From Streptomyces sp. NL15-2K (GTDB lineage: Bacteria; Actinomycetota; Actinomycetes; Streptomycetales; Streptomycetaceae), in the NCBI RefSeq assembly GCF_030551255.1, contig NZ_CP130630.1:6429501-6493500 (forward strand): DNA of 64,000 nt. Direction: 5' to 3'. The position numbers and the translations under genes are program-made. This document shows, piece after piece, positions 16,714 through 24,720 of this stretch. The first letter of the stretch is position 1. Each line of letters starts with the position of its first letter. The notes under the pieces are model-generated. The model worked only from the letters and a program-made list of their open reading frames with translations. It searched no databases and was not told the DNA's origin.

Positions 16714-17453
16714 TGGAGTCCGTGCCTTCTCGCCATCACCGCATTGCCGATGACCTCCGGCACCAGATCACGACCGGCCGGATCAAGGCTGGCGAACGCC
16801 TTCCCTCTGAGTCTCAGCTAGCCGGTCAATACAGGGTCAGCACGCCGACGCTGCGGAATGCTCTCGCAGTGCTTCAGGGGGAAGGCCTCGTCGAGAAGAT
16901 CCATGGCAAGGGGAACTTCGTTCGTCGTCCCCTCCGCAAGATCACATACGTCGGCGGATGGGGCACGTTGGATCCGTGGACCGCTGCTGACGCGGCTCTG
17001 CGCGTCACTGTCCGCACCACCGCGATCCGGGCGCGCGGGCATCTGACAGCCCTGTTGAGGGTGCCGAACGGTACGCCACTGACCGAGTTCCTCTGCATCA
17101 GCCACGAGGGAGAGTCGCCGCACAGCCTGGCCCGTCTCTACGTCCCGCGTGACCTGACGCCGACCTCAGTACTCGGCGACGGAACCTCAAGCGAGGGGAT
17201 AGTCACGAGGTTCGCCATGCTGAGCCCCCCGCCGGCCGAGTTCCGGGAGACGGTATGCGCCCGCCTCCCGACGCCGGACGAAGTCTCGACCCTCCGGATC
17301 AGCTCCGCCGTGGCGGTTCTCGCGATCACACGCGTCGCCGCCGACAGCGCTGGGCGGGTCGTCGAGGCCGCGCTTCTGGTGTTCCCGGGGGACCGCGTCG
17401 ACGCGGTCTTCACCACCCACCAAGTGATCGAGGAGAGGCAGACACAAGGATGA
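16710..17453 (+). CDS. GntR-family regulator (UTRA type) B
   Basis: A 247-aa regulator with a clear GntR winged helix (HRIADDLRHQITTGRIKAGE, RLPSESQLAGQYRVSTPTLR, HGKGNFVRRP). The effector part is a divergent UTRA domain. Two adjacent starts, GTG 16710 and ATG 16713, overlap the stop of the preceding gene. It is the fifth gene of the coupled operon, so regulator A probably governs regulator B. Its own target is not evident. Confidence 0.85.
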   Translation: MMESVPSRHHRIADDLRHQITTGRIKAGERLPSESQLAGQYRVSTPTLRNALAVLQGEGLVEKIHGKGNFVRRPLRKITYVGGWGTLDPWTAADAALRVTVRTTAIRARGHLTALLRVPNGTPLTEFLCISHEGESPHSLARLYVPRDLTPTSVLGDGTSSEGIVTRFAMLSPPPAEFRETVCARLPTPDEVSTLRISSAVAVLAITRVAADSAGRVVEAALLVFPGDRVDAVFTTHQVIEERQTQG

Positions 17454-17752
17454 CAGTCCGAAACGAACTGAGGCTTCTCCCGTGGTCGGGGCCGGAGGGC
17501 AAGCCCTGCTATCTCAGCACCGACGACCGCGCAGGCTACATGTCCCGCCTGGCGGACGACATGGAAGCGATCCAACTCGGGATGGCGGCCGAACTGCTGG
17601 AGCAAGCACTAGAAGTACTCGGCGACGAGGATGCGGATCCGGGGGAGCTGCGCCCTCTGGCGACGAAGCTGACCGAAGCCTTGCGAGACGTGCTCCGTGT
17701 CGCGACCAGCCGCGGGCACCTCTTGGCGGTGAGCGAACCTGACCCTTCCTGA
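17450..17752 (+). CDS. Hypothetical protein, 100 aa, last gene of operon
   Basis: The ATG overlaps the GntR B stop. Mostly helical: LSTDDRAGYMSRLADDMEAI, then a LEQALEVL..LRPLATKLTEAL helix pair. It resembles the short helical proteins that follow GntR regulators in Streptomyces. Function unknown. A strong terminator follows 58 bp later. Confidence 0.6.
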   Translation: MTVRNELRLLPWSGPEGKPCYLSTDDRAGYMSRLADDMEAIQLGMAAELLEQALEVLGDEDADPGELRPLATKLTEALRDVLRVATSRGHLLAVSEPDPS

Positions 17753-17809
17753 AGGGTAATCAGAAGCCGCGACTGGTAGCGCTGACCTTCGCTTCGCAGC
17801 AGCGCACTC

Positions 17810-17854
17810 ATGGGGAGAGAAGTCCCGGTCCCTGACCGGGACTTCTCTCCCCAT
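17810..17854 (+). terminator. Strong hairpin terminator of the GntR B operon
   Basis: A perfect 21-bp stem (17810-17830 with 17834-17854) around a CCT loop, ending in ATTT. It closes the six-gene + strand operon. The - strand gene that ends at 17979 may share it. Confidence 0.85.
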
Positions 17855-17978
17855 TTAAGCCAAGCCGGTCCGGATCGACGGCGGTGCCCTCAGCTTGGGA
17901 AGCTGCGATCACCGTGATTCCCCGCTGTTCCCCGCTCGATCTGGTGCGCTTGTGGTGCGGCCTGAGCCGAGGGCAACG

Positions 17979-18227
17979 TCAGCCTTCTGATCGAGCGAAT
18001 CCACCGTCGCGCATCTCGAGCCCTGCGCTCCACCAGCGGTTCCCGGCCGACCAGGTGAGCCGGTGCTGGTCGCGACGCGGGCGGCTGATCCAGGCGACAT
18101 AGAGCCCACCGAGCGACGTCAGCTCAGTGACGCTTGCGCTGCCGCTCATGATGAGCACGACTCCGACGAAGACGATAGCGACGAACGCGCTGGTGTCAGA
18201 GCCAAGGTGCTTAGGCTGGGTAGGCAC
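17979..18227 (-). CDS. Small membrane protein, 82 aa
   Basis: The GTG start at 18227 is preceded by an ideal GGAGG site. Residues 13-50 are hydrophobic (FVAIVFVGVVLIMSGSA, then a second weaker segment to YVAWI), giving two membrane helices, followed by a basic cytoplasmic tail. No family is recognised, but spread (Spd) proteins of Streptomyces elements have this size and topology. It is a lone gene between the operon terminator and the 18365 inverted repeat. Confidence 0.5.
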   Translation of the reverse strand: MPTQPKHLGSDTSAFVAIVFVGVVLIMSGSASVTELTSLGGLYVAWISRPRRDQHRLTWSAGNRWWSAGLEMRDGGFARSEG

Positions 18228-18364
18228 AGTTTCCTCCGAGGTTGCTGTTGCTGGGTGAGTGGAGGCGGTGGATGCGTAGAGGCGCTGCCGCCTTCACTCC
18301 TCAGCCGCCGGTCTGCGGCTGAGGTCAATCTGAGCACCTTGCAGAGGGCGCGAGCGGACTGCCT

Positions 18365-18437
18365 TGTGACGTCTTGGTCCGCCTGGTACGCGCGCGTGCG
18401 CGCACATCTACGCAAGGGGACGGACCAAGACGTCACA
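18365..18437. repeat. 17-bp inverted repeat upstream of the 345-aa cargo gene
   Basis: TGTGACGTCTTGGTCCG (18365-18381) is exactly complementary to 18421-18437. The 39-nt spacer contains an alternating GCGCGCGTGCGCGC stretch. It ends 17 bp before the ATG at 18455, so it could be an operator pair, or a hairpin in the leader that affects expression. Confidence 0.75.
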
Positions 18438-18454
18438 GCTGGGAGTAGGAGCAG

Positions 18455-19492
18455 ATGGTTGCGACACAGACCCAAGAGAGAGCCCTGAAGCGGGCAGATG
18501 GAGTCAGAGAACTCGTAAAGAAAAGAGGACTGCTGGATGTGCTCGCAGTGTTAGAAGAGCTGCATTCCAACGGAAATTCCGGCCCTTCAGTGCGACTCCG
18601 AACTCCTTACATCCGGAATAGCGTGATGCCTTACGGCGACCTATGGTCACCGCATGCATTTCCATCGTTCGTTGAATTCGATGAAAGGCGCCGCCCGGCC
18701 GAGCGTATCCTTCCACCATTGGCCAAGCTCCTCCTGCCGCAAGGAGTGGCGCTGGAATTCCACCTGGTGGCGCTATTTGTAGCGCAGGCTCAAGCCCGCT
18801 CAGGCGCGAGATGGGAAAATCAAATACCGATCACCAAACGAAGTAAGGGTATCGCGTGGGTCGACTTGATGGCAGTGTCGGCGAAATCAAGCACTGGAGG
18901 AGGGCGACCCTCGTCATACACGGCGAACAAGACTCGACAACTCCGCGCTTCGCTGAACCTGCTGTCAAATCACAGACTGGTCGATATCGGGGATCCGGGA
19001 GTGAGGAATAGGTATGAAGGATTCAAGCTACTCTCCGAGGACGCCGCCAGCTCAGCTGCAAGTTTCGTGGAGTATCGCGTGCCGCAAGAACACGAAGCTG
19101 TTATTAACGTCCCATTTCAGTTTTTCACCCGCGGCTGGGTGTATCTGCTGTCTAAGAGTGAGATTGCAGCCTATTTTATGTGGCTCAGTCTGAGCACAGA
19201 GAGTGAATGGGTTACCAGCCTCTGGCGGCAGCGGGCTGGACTATTCGGCTTATCGCGTGATGTGTATGACGCCACACAGGCACTTGCTGCTTACGGACTA
19301 GTCGACGTACTCCCATCCCGGGAGCGGCGACAGGATGGAACGTGGCGAAATTTCAGCGCAGGAGATAAACCGTATGGCAATAAAATTCGCGTAAATCATC
19401 GCGGTTTATGGCGCCCGGCCCCGAAGACGGTTGAGGGTGTACTTCGAAAAACCGCTGCGCTCGGAAAATGGTCCAGGGTCGTTGGGGAGTAA
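18455..19492 (+). CDS. Lower-GC cargo protein of unknown function, 345 aa
   Basis: ATG with a GGGAGTAGGAG site. The N-terminal third is charged and helical. The middle is alpha/beta, and residues about 215-300 (VPFQFFTRGWVYLLSKSEIA, then a GLSRDVYDATQALAAYGLVD helix pair) look like winged-helix DNA-binding modules as in plasmid Rep or regulator proteins. GC content is much lower than the transfer genes, and at least three rare TTA codons are present (bldA dependence). It is flanked by an exact inverted repeat upstream and a long hairpin downstream. Role unknown; replication control, regulation or defence are all open. Confidence 0.7.
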   Translation: MVATQTQERALKRADGVRELVKKRGLLDVLAVLEELHSNGNSGPSVRLRTPYIRNSVMPYGDLWSPHAFPSFVEFDERRRPAERILPPLAKLLLPQGVALEFHLVALFVAQAQARSGARWENQIPITKRSKGIAWVDLMAVSAKSSTGGGRPSSYTANKTRQLRASLNLLSNHRLVDIGDPGVRNRYEGFKLLSEDAASSAASFVEYRVPQEHEAVINVPFQFFTRGWVYLLSKSEIAAYFMWLSLSTESEWVTSLWRQRAGLFGLSRDVYDATQALAAYGLVDVLPSRERRQDGTWRNFSAGDKPYGNKIRVNHRGLWRPAPKTVEGVLRKTAALGKWSRVVGE

Positions 19493-19562
19493 CCCGGAAG
19501 CGTAGATTTCGGTTGTCCTCGCCCTCAGAGGTTGCGTACACGATCACGCGATATACCACCCA

Positions 19563-19714
19563 GCTTCCGTCCCGTACGCCGTCGACCCACACACCGTGGA
19601 GCGGGCGTGGTTCAGGGGCGTCAAGGTGGAGCGCGCCACTGTACGAACGACCTTGACGCCCCTGGGCCGCGTCTGCTCGGCTTTGCCTGGGTCGATGGTG
19701 TGCGGGACGGAAGC
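19563..19714 (+). ncRNA. Candidate structured RNA/long hairpin (65-nt arms)
   Basis: Arm 19563-19627 pairs with 19650-19714 without any gap, around a 22-nt loop (19628-19649). I count 51 Watson-Crick pairs of 65. Nine of the 14 mismatches become G-U pairs if the + strand is transcribed, but would be A-C clashes on the other strand. The inner 15 bp and outer 10 bp are perfect. It follows the 345-aa gene by 70 bp. Alternatives are an inverted duplication or a terminator/processing structure. The rest of 19493-19955 shows no gene. Confidence 0.5.
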
Positions 19715-19955
19715 CCATCACCTGTCACCACCCACGGACTTGCACTCGGCGACGGTGTCCCGATGCTCCCGGTGCCGGCCGATCCCCCGCCGGAGGCATC
19801 GTCTTGTGCCCGCGGGTGACTTCCCGACCGTTGCTCGCTTGCGCGCCGCGCGCCGCCGGGCGCGGCCAGCCGGGGCGCAGACAGGAGGCAGGCCGCGCCG
19901 CAGAGGCGGCGCGCGCCCGCGCCGTGCGCGGGCCTTGATGAACGTAGGGAAAGTC

Positions 19956-20411
19956 TTACCGCGCTGAAATCAGGTGCTTGCCGTCGTGGCTCCGCACGTG
20001 TGGGCCGTTGCTGTCCAGGGCGTCCAGGAGTCGGATCGCGTAGACCTCGGCCATGCGCTCGCTGACCTCTTCGGGCGTGAGCCAGTCGACGGCGGTTGAT
20101 TCGCTGGACGTGCGCTCGTGGCCGCCTGAAGGCTTGCAGCGGAAGACCAGGGCGACGATGCCCCTGGTGGTGTTCTTGTAGACGCCGGTGAGTTCATCCA
20201 CCTCGACGTGGATGCCCGTTTCCTCCAGGACCTCGCGGGCTACGCCGGTCTCGGGTGCCTCGTTGAGTTCGAGTACGCCGCCAGGCAGTTCCCAAGTGCC
20301 GTTATCGGCGCGGCGGATGGCCAGGAGGCGCCCGTCCTCGCGCACCACTACCCCGGCCACGGACACCGAGTGCAGTGGTGGTGTTGAGGTTGCTTCCCGT
20401 GATGTACTCAT
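19956..20411 (-). CDS. Nudix hydrolase, pSAM2 immunity-factor (Pif)-like position
   Basis: A 151-aa Nudix protein with the box GGVLELNEAPETGVAREVLEE..G (G.....E.......REVLEETG), the standard Mg-binding signature. It starts with ATG at 20411, inside the operator box shared with the divergent korSA-like gene. In pSAM2 the pif gene next to korSA encodes a Nudix protein that blocks redundant transfer into cells already carrying the element (established knowledge). The same position, fold and operator suggest that role here. A longer - strand frame extends into the GntR gene and is not believed. Confidence 0.78.
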   Translation of the reverse strand: MSTSREATSTPPLHSVSVAGVVVREDGRLLAIRRADNGTWELPGGVLELNEAPETGVAREVLEETGIHVEVDELTGVYKNTTRGIVALVFRCKPSGGHERTSSESTAVDWLTPEEVSERMAEVYAIRLLDALDSNGPHVRSHDGKHLISAR

Positions 20412-20421
20412 GTACAGGAGC
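20406..20421. promoter_or_regulatory. KorSA-like operator between the Nudix and GntR genes
   Basis: ACTCATGTACAGGAGC matches the boxes at 21273 and 21310 upstream of the transfer operon. It covers the start codon of the Nudix gene and lies 21 bp before the GntR start. Confidence 0.65.
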
Positions 20422-20441
20422 ATAGGAGAAAGAGAAGGACT

Positions 20442-21221
20442 ATGGGAACCGCGGTAGGAGGTGAGCGGTCCGTACCTCGGTACGTCCAGATCGCTGACGA
20501 GATCGTGCAGCAGATCAGGGCGGGTGTCCTCAAGCCTGGTGAGATGGTGCCGAGTGAGTCGGAGCTCGTCGAGCGTTACGGCGTCTCGGGCGGCACGATT
20601 CGCAAGGCCATGGTGGAGGTGCGCGCGAGCGGGCTCGTCGAGACGCGGCACGGTAAGGGCTCGATCGTGAAGGATCGGCCGCCGGTACGGCATCGCTCCT
20701 CTGATCGCTTCCGGCGCTCGCACCGCAGGGGCGGCAAGGCGGCTTACCTCGCGGAGTCCGCGCAGTCCGGCGCCACCGCCAAGGTGAGCGTCCTCTACAT
20801 CGGCCCTATGGACGCACCCGAGGACATCGCCGAGCGGTTGGGGGTCTCCGCCGGCACTCAGGTGCTCGCGCGGCGTCGCCTCTACTTCCGCAACGGCACG
20901 CCCGTGGAGACCGCGACTTCGTACCTGCCGTGGGACGTCGTGAAGGACATCCCTGAGCTGTTCGCCGAGAACCCCGGCGGTGGTGGCATCTACGCCCGAC
21001 TCGAAGACCACGGGCACGAGTTCGCCGAGTACGTCGAGACGCTGCAAGCGCGCCCGGCCTCCAAGGCGGAGGCATCGGAACTGGCGCTGAGCCCCGGCTC
21101 GCCAGTGGTTCACCTGATCCGGGATGCCGTGACGACAGAAGGTCGTGTGGTGGAGGTCTGCGACACTCTCATGGCCGCTGACCAGTTCGTTTTCGAGTAC
21201 CGGATCCCCGCCGCCGACTGA
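20442..21221 (+). CDS. KorSA-like GntR repressor of transfer genes
   Basis: A 259-aa GntR/UTRA regulator (YVQIADEIVQQIRAGVLKPG, SESELVERYGVSGGTIRKA, HGKGSIV in the wing; effector domain from about residue 105). It lies directly before the transfer operon and divergent from the Nudix gene. Related boxes occur at both promoters (20406, 21273, 21310). This is the arrangement of the pSAM2 korSA regulon, in which KorSA represses transfer, pif and the activator gene. A basic, serine/arginine-rich linker (RHRSSDRFRRSHRR) separates the two domains. Confidence 0.85.
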   Translation: MGTAVGGERSVPRYVQIADEIVQQIRAGVLKPGEMVPSESELVERYGVSGGTIRKAMVEVRASGLVETRHGKGSIVKDRPPVRHRSSDRFRRSHRRGGKAAYLAESAQSGATAKVSVLYIGPMDAPEDIAERLGVSAGTQVLARRRLYFRNGTPVETATSYLPWDVVKDIPELFAENPGGGGIYARLEDHGHEFAEYVETLQARPASKAEASELALSPGSPVVHLIRDAVTTEGRVVEVCDTLMAADQFVFEYRIPAAD

Positions 21222-21272
21222 CGCGCGCTCAACTTCCCTCGGCCCGTCGCGAGTTCTTCTTCGCGGCGGGTT

Positions 21273-21325
21273 GACTCATGTATAGGAGTCATGCACTCTT
21301 CTTCATGTTACTCATATACATGAGT
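21273..21325 (+). promoter_or_regulatory. Transfer operon operators (two KorSA-like boxes)
   Basis: GACTCATGTATAGGAGTC (21273-21290) has 5-bp outer inverted arms. ACTCATATACATGAGT (21310-21325) is a second near-palindrome. Both share ACTCATGTA with the 20406 box. A CTATAGAGGAG sequence at 21341 could be the -10 region and ribosome site of the GTG at 21361. Confidence 0.7.
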
Positions 21326-21360
21326 GGCGGAGTTCAGCATCTATAGAGGAGTGATCTGCT

Positions 21361-21714
21361 GTGCGTCAGATTCCCGTCGACACCACCAACGCGACCGTGA
21401 TGGTCGCCAAGGCTCCGCAGCCGAAGGTCAAGAACCGCCAGACCAGCGAGATCGCCACCGACAAGGACGGCGTCACCCTGATGACCGTGGAGGTCATGTT
21501 CTCCACGCCGGACGAGGTGGAGATCCTCAAGCTCACCGTTCCGCAGCCCGGCGTCTCCGAGGACCTGACCATGGGTACCCCGGTCGCCCTGACGGGCCTG
21601 GTCGCCTCGGCCTGGGAGAACGAGTTCAACGGGCAGAAGCGGCACGGGATCGCATTCCGTGCGGTCGCCGTGACCTCGCTGGCCGCCGGTGCCTCGAAGC
21701 CCAAGGCGGCCTGA
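21361..21714 (+). CDS. Conserved AICE protein, 117 aa, first gene of transfer operon
   Basis: GTG start behind AGAGGAG. Beta-rich protein (VMVAKAPQPKVKNRQTSEIA, later DLTMGTPVALTGLVASAWEN, an OB-like pattern) that occurs just before the TraB/FtsK-type gene in elements of this family. Possibly a single-strand or plasmid accessory binding protein; this is only a fold guess. The next gene starts two bases after its stop. Confidence 0.65.
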   Translation: MRQIPVDTTNATVMVAKAPQPKVKNRQTSEIATDKDGVTLMTVEVMFSTPDEVEILKLTVPQPGVSEDLTMGTPVALTGLVASAWENEFNGQKRHGIAFRAVAVTSLAAGASKPKAA

Positions 21715-21716
21715 CC

Positions 21717-23072
21717 ATGACCTGGTTCACGGTCGCGCTGCTGCTGGTCGTCGCCACTGCGGGTCTCCTGCGGTGGCGGCGCCCCGCCTGGTACTGGCTG
21801 ACCTTCGGCGTCACCATCTCCGCCGTTCGGGTGCTGGTCCGCTACGCCTCCGTGATGGACGCCTGTGGGCTGACCGTTCCGCCTTCGCGCTGGCGCCTGG
21901 CCCTGGCCCGGATGACCGACCGGCCCGCGCCGGACTCCCGTGTGCCGCGCATCCTGCGGCTGCGGCCCACCCGGACCGGCCTGGTCTTACGGATCAAGCT
22001 ACGCCCCGGACAGGACGCGTTCGACGTCTCGGCCGCAACGGACCGGCTGCGCCACTCCTTCGGGATGTACGGCGTGACCTCCCGTGAACTGCGGTCCGGT
22101 GTCGTTGAGTTGCGGATGACCGGCTACGACGTCCTGAAGCGGGTGCAGATGCCCGCCAAGGTCGACCGCGTCCCGATGCGTATACCGGTCGCGCTGCGGG
22201 AGGACGGTTCGGTGCACTACCGCGACTACCGCACCGTTCCGCACGGCCTCACGCTCGGCGCCACCGAGTCGGGCAAATCCGTCTACCAGCGCAACCTCGT
22301 CGCCGGGCTCGCCCCGCACGACGTGGCCCTGGTCGGCATCGACTGCAAGCAGGGCGTCGAACTCTTCCCCCTCGCCCGCCGGTTCTCCGCGCTGGCCGAC
22401 AACCCGGACACCGCGCTCGAACTCCTCGACGCGCTCGTGACGCACATGGAGGACGTCTACCAGCTCATCCGCGCTCAGCAGCGGATCAGCGTGAGCGTCC
22501 CGGACGCGGAGATCGCCGCCGACATCTGGGACCTGCCCGCCGACCTGCGCCCGGTCCCGGTCGTGGTCCTGGTCGACGAGGTCGCCGAACTCGCCCTGTT
22601 CGCCACCAAGGAGGACGAGAAGCGCCGGGACCGCATCATCACCGCGCTGGTCCGCCTCGCCCAGCTCGGCCGCGCAGCTGGCATCTATCTGGAGATCTGC
22701 GGGCAGCGTTTCGGCTCCGAACTGGGCAAGGGCATCACGATGCTCCGCGCCCAGCTCACCGGCCGCACCGCACACCGCGTCAACGACGAACCCTCGGCGA
22801 ACATGGCCTTCGGCGACATCGCCCCGGACGCCGTCCTGGCCGCCATCCAGATCCCCACCGACACCCCCGGCATCGCCGTCACCGGCGACTCCTCCGGCGG
22901 TTGGTCCCGCATCCGCGCCCCGCACACCTCGCTGCGCCAGGCCGTGAACCTCTGCAATCGGCACGCGGACCGCACCCCGGACCTGCCCGCCCTGGAAGCC
23001 TTCCGGCCCGCCGTTGCCCCGCTGCCCTCGGCCCGCGTGCCGCTGTCCAAGACAGCCCCCGCCACCGCCTGA
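21717..23072 (+). CDS. FtsK/TraB-type DNA translocase for conjugal transfer (TraSA-like)
   Basis: A 451-aa protein. One to two N-terminal membrane segments (VALLLVVATAGLL, WYWLTFGVTISAVRVLV) are followed by an ATPase domain with Walker A GATESGKS at residues 181-188 and Walker B VVVLVDEVAEL. Streptomyces Tra proteins of this kind move double-stranded DNA between mycelia as hexameric pumps, without relaxase. Shorter than FtsK because it lacks its long linker. One rare TTA codon at 21987 hints at bldA dependence. Spread genes follow. Confidence 0.9.
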   Translation: MTWFTVALLLVVATAGLLRWRRPAWYWLTFGVTISAVRVLVRYASVMDACGLTVPPSRWRLALARMTDRPAPDSRVPRILRLRPTRTGLVLRIKLRPGQDAFDVSAATDRLRHSFGMYGVTSRELRSGVVELRMTGYDVLKRVQMPAKVDRVPMRIPVALREDGSVHYRDYRTVPHGLTLGATESGKSVYQRNLVAGLAPHDVALVGIDCKQGVELFPLARRFSALADNPDTALELLDALVTHMEDVYQLIRAQQRISVSVPDAEIAADIWDLPADLRPVPVVVLVDEVAELALFATKEDEKRRDRIITALVRLAQLGRAAGIYLEICGQRFGSELGKGITMLRAQLTGRTAHRVNDEPSANMAFGDIAPDAVLAAIQIPTDTPGIAVTGDSSGGWSRIRAPHTSLRQAVNLCNRHADRTPDLPALEAFRPAVAPLPSARVPLSKTAPATA

Positions 23073-23156
23073 CCTTCCCCGCCAACCCGGTCGGCGCGAC
23101 CGCCTTCGCGCCACGTCCCTACCCCCTCCATGCCTCACGACAGGAAGGAGCGCCCG

Positions 23157-23639
23157 ATGTTCTGCGAGCACTGCGGCGACGTCGACGGCGACGAGACCGG
23201 CATCGACCACGACGAACGCGACTGCCCCTGGTACGACACCGACGACGGCGCCGTCACGATCGACGCCGCCGAGCTGGCCGACATCCTCCAAGCGGTGGCC
23301 GACGGCTCCCCGGCTCTGCGGGCCGCGACCGGCCTCCTCATCGACCACGGCCTGTGGATCAAGCGGCTGGCCGAACGGCCCGGCCTGCTGCTGATCGACG
23401 ACTCCGGTCCCGACCCGGAGCCGTACGGCATCGACTGGCTCAAGGTCGTCGAGGCCCTGGCCGTAAACGACCTGCCCGCCTCCAGCGGGGAACTGCGCAT
23501 CCTGGCCATCGCCGCATCGCTGGCCGACACCGCCGCCCGCATCCCGCTCGGGGACGCGGTCAGCGGCCTGGACGCGACCAACCTCGACCGGGTCCTGACT
23601 GCCATCGCCGAGGCCAACGGCCGCCCGCTGGCGAGGTGA
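23157..23639 (+). CDS. Hypothetical AICE protein, 160 aa
   Basis: ATG after AGGAAGGAG; an upstream in-frame ATG at 23130 lacks a site. The N-terminus CEHCGDVDGDE and a later C in RDCPWYD could bind metal. The rest is acidic and helical. It lies between tra and the DUF2637-like gene in the transfer operon. No function recognised. Confidence 0.6.
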   Translation: MFCEHCGDVDGDETGIDHDERDCPWYDTDDGAVTIDAAELADILQAVADGSPALRAATGLLIDHGLWIKRLAERPGLLLIDDSGPDPEPYGIDWLKVVEALAVNDLPASSGELRILAIAASLADTAARIPLGDAVSGLDATNLDRVLTAIAEANGRPLAR

Positions 23640-23645
23640 CCGGTC

Positions 23646-24317
23646 GTGGCCGCGCGACTGCGTATCGATGCCGTCCTGGTGCAGGCCGTCATCGCCGGGG
23701 CGCTGTCCTTCGCCCACCTGCACGACCTGGCCGCCGCTGCCGGACAGGACGGCTGGAAGGCCTGGGCCTACCCGGTCTCGGTCGATCTGCTGCTGGTCGC
23801 CGCCTGGCGACGGCTGCGCTCGGATGGCCCGTCCCGGCTGGCCTGGTCCTGGTTCCTGATCGCCCTGGTCGCTTCGCTCGGCGCCAACGTCGCCACCGCC
23901 GGACTCCTCGACTTGGGCGACGTCCCGGCCTGGCTGCGCATTCTGGTCGCCGCCTGGCCCGCGATCGCCTTCATGGGCGGCACACTCCTTGCCCACTCGG
24001 CTGGGGACCGGGTGCCGGATCCGCCGGCACCCGCAGCCCCCGACCCCGAGCCCGAACCGGCTGCCGAACAGGCGGAGTTGGACGCCTCTCCGGCGCCCGA
24101 GGTCGAAGCAACTCCCGCCCTTCCCGCGCCTGAGCCCGTCCCGTCTCCGCCTACGGTTCCGGCCCCGGCTGTCCCGGCCGCGCTGGTCGACCACGCCCGC
24201 AAGGTCGCCGACGACCACCACGCCCGAACCGGGACCCGCATCGACACCGACACCCTGCGCGCCCGGCTCGGCGTCCCGCCCCACCTCGCCGACGCCATCG
24301 CCGCCCAACTCACCTGA
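23646..24317 (+). CDS. DUF2637-type membrane protein (SpdB-like)
   Basis: A 223-aa protein. The first 115 residues hold about four membrane helices with the DUF2637 pattern (SFAHLHDLAAAAGQDGWKAW then SVDLLLVAAW). A Pro/Ala/Glu-rich linker follows, then a C-terminal DNA-binding-like helical domain (IDTDTLRARLGVPPHLADAI). Such proteins belong to the spread functions that carry plasmid DNA through the mycelium after transfer. GTG start six bases after the previous stop. Confidence 0.8.
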   Translation: MAARLRIDAVLVQAVIAGALSFAHLHDLAAAAGQDGWKAWAYPVSVDLLLVAAWRRLRSDGPSRLAWSWFLIALVASLGANVATAGLLDLGDVPAWLRILVAAWPAIAFMGGTLLAHSAGDRVPDPPAPAAPDPEPEPAAEQAELDASPAPEVEATPALPAPEPVPSPPTVPAPAVPAALVDHARKVADDHHARTGTRIDTDTLRARLGVPPHLADAIAAQLT

Positions 24318-24338
24318 CAGACAAGGAGATTCACCGTC

Positions 24339-24530
24339 ATGCCTGCCCGCGACCACTTCCACTCCGTGATGCGGATCGGGCCGGTGCAGATCGGCACCCA
24401 CCGCGACCGCAACGGCCAGACCAAACACGCCGCCGTGTGCACCGCCGACCGCTGCGGCTGGTCGTCCGACTTCTCCAGCTCCTCCGCCGCCCAGCTCGCC
24501 GCCCGCACCCACCGCTGCAAGGTCCGCTGA
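24339..24530 (+). CDS. Mobile element transfer protein, 63 aa
   Basis: A short protein with HFHSVMRIGPVQIGTHRDR and two C residues (AAVCTADRCGW), ending THRCKVR. This size, sequence style and position match the small 'mobile element transfer protein' of Streptomyces AICEs. ATG after AAGGAG. Ten bases separate it from the next gene. Confidence 0.7.
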   Translation: MPARDHFHSVMRIGPVQIGTHRDRNGQTKHAAVCTADRCGWSSDFSSSSAAQLAARTHRCKVR

Positions 24531-24540
24531 GGAGACCCCC

Positions 24541-24696
24541 ATGGACGTCCCGCTCTGGCTCGCCCTGCTCGCCGTCGGCTACCTCGGCGTCAAGCTCATC
24601 CGCCCGCCCTGGTGGCTCATCGCCGTGCTCCTGCTCGGCGGCTACCTGCTCGGGGACAGCATCCTCGCCCCGGTCATCGACTCCACCATCAAGTAA
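24541..24696 (+). CDS. Small membrane peptide, 51 aa (Spd-type)
   Basis: A 51-aa peptide made almost wholly of two hydrophobic helices (LWLALLAVGYLGVKLI and WWLIAVLLLGGYLLG). ATG after TGAGGAGACC. Small Spd-type membrane peptides are usual at this place in the transfer operon. Confidence 0.65.
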   Translation: MDVPLWLALLAVGYLGVKLIRPPWWLIAVLLLGGYLLGDSILAPVIDSTIK

Positions 24697-24720
24697 CCCG
24701 CCACAGAAGGGAGTTCACCC

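Noticed and set aside
19563..19714. Insertion sequence ends
   Set aside because: The arms enclose just 22 nt, no transposase or target duplication is seen.
21999..24542. 847-codon open frame on the - strand
   Set aside because: It lies antisense to the tra and spd genes, is rich in Gly/Arg/Val/Asp as expected from antisense high-GC DNA, and shows no domain.
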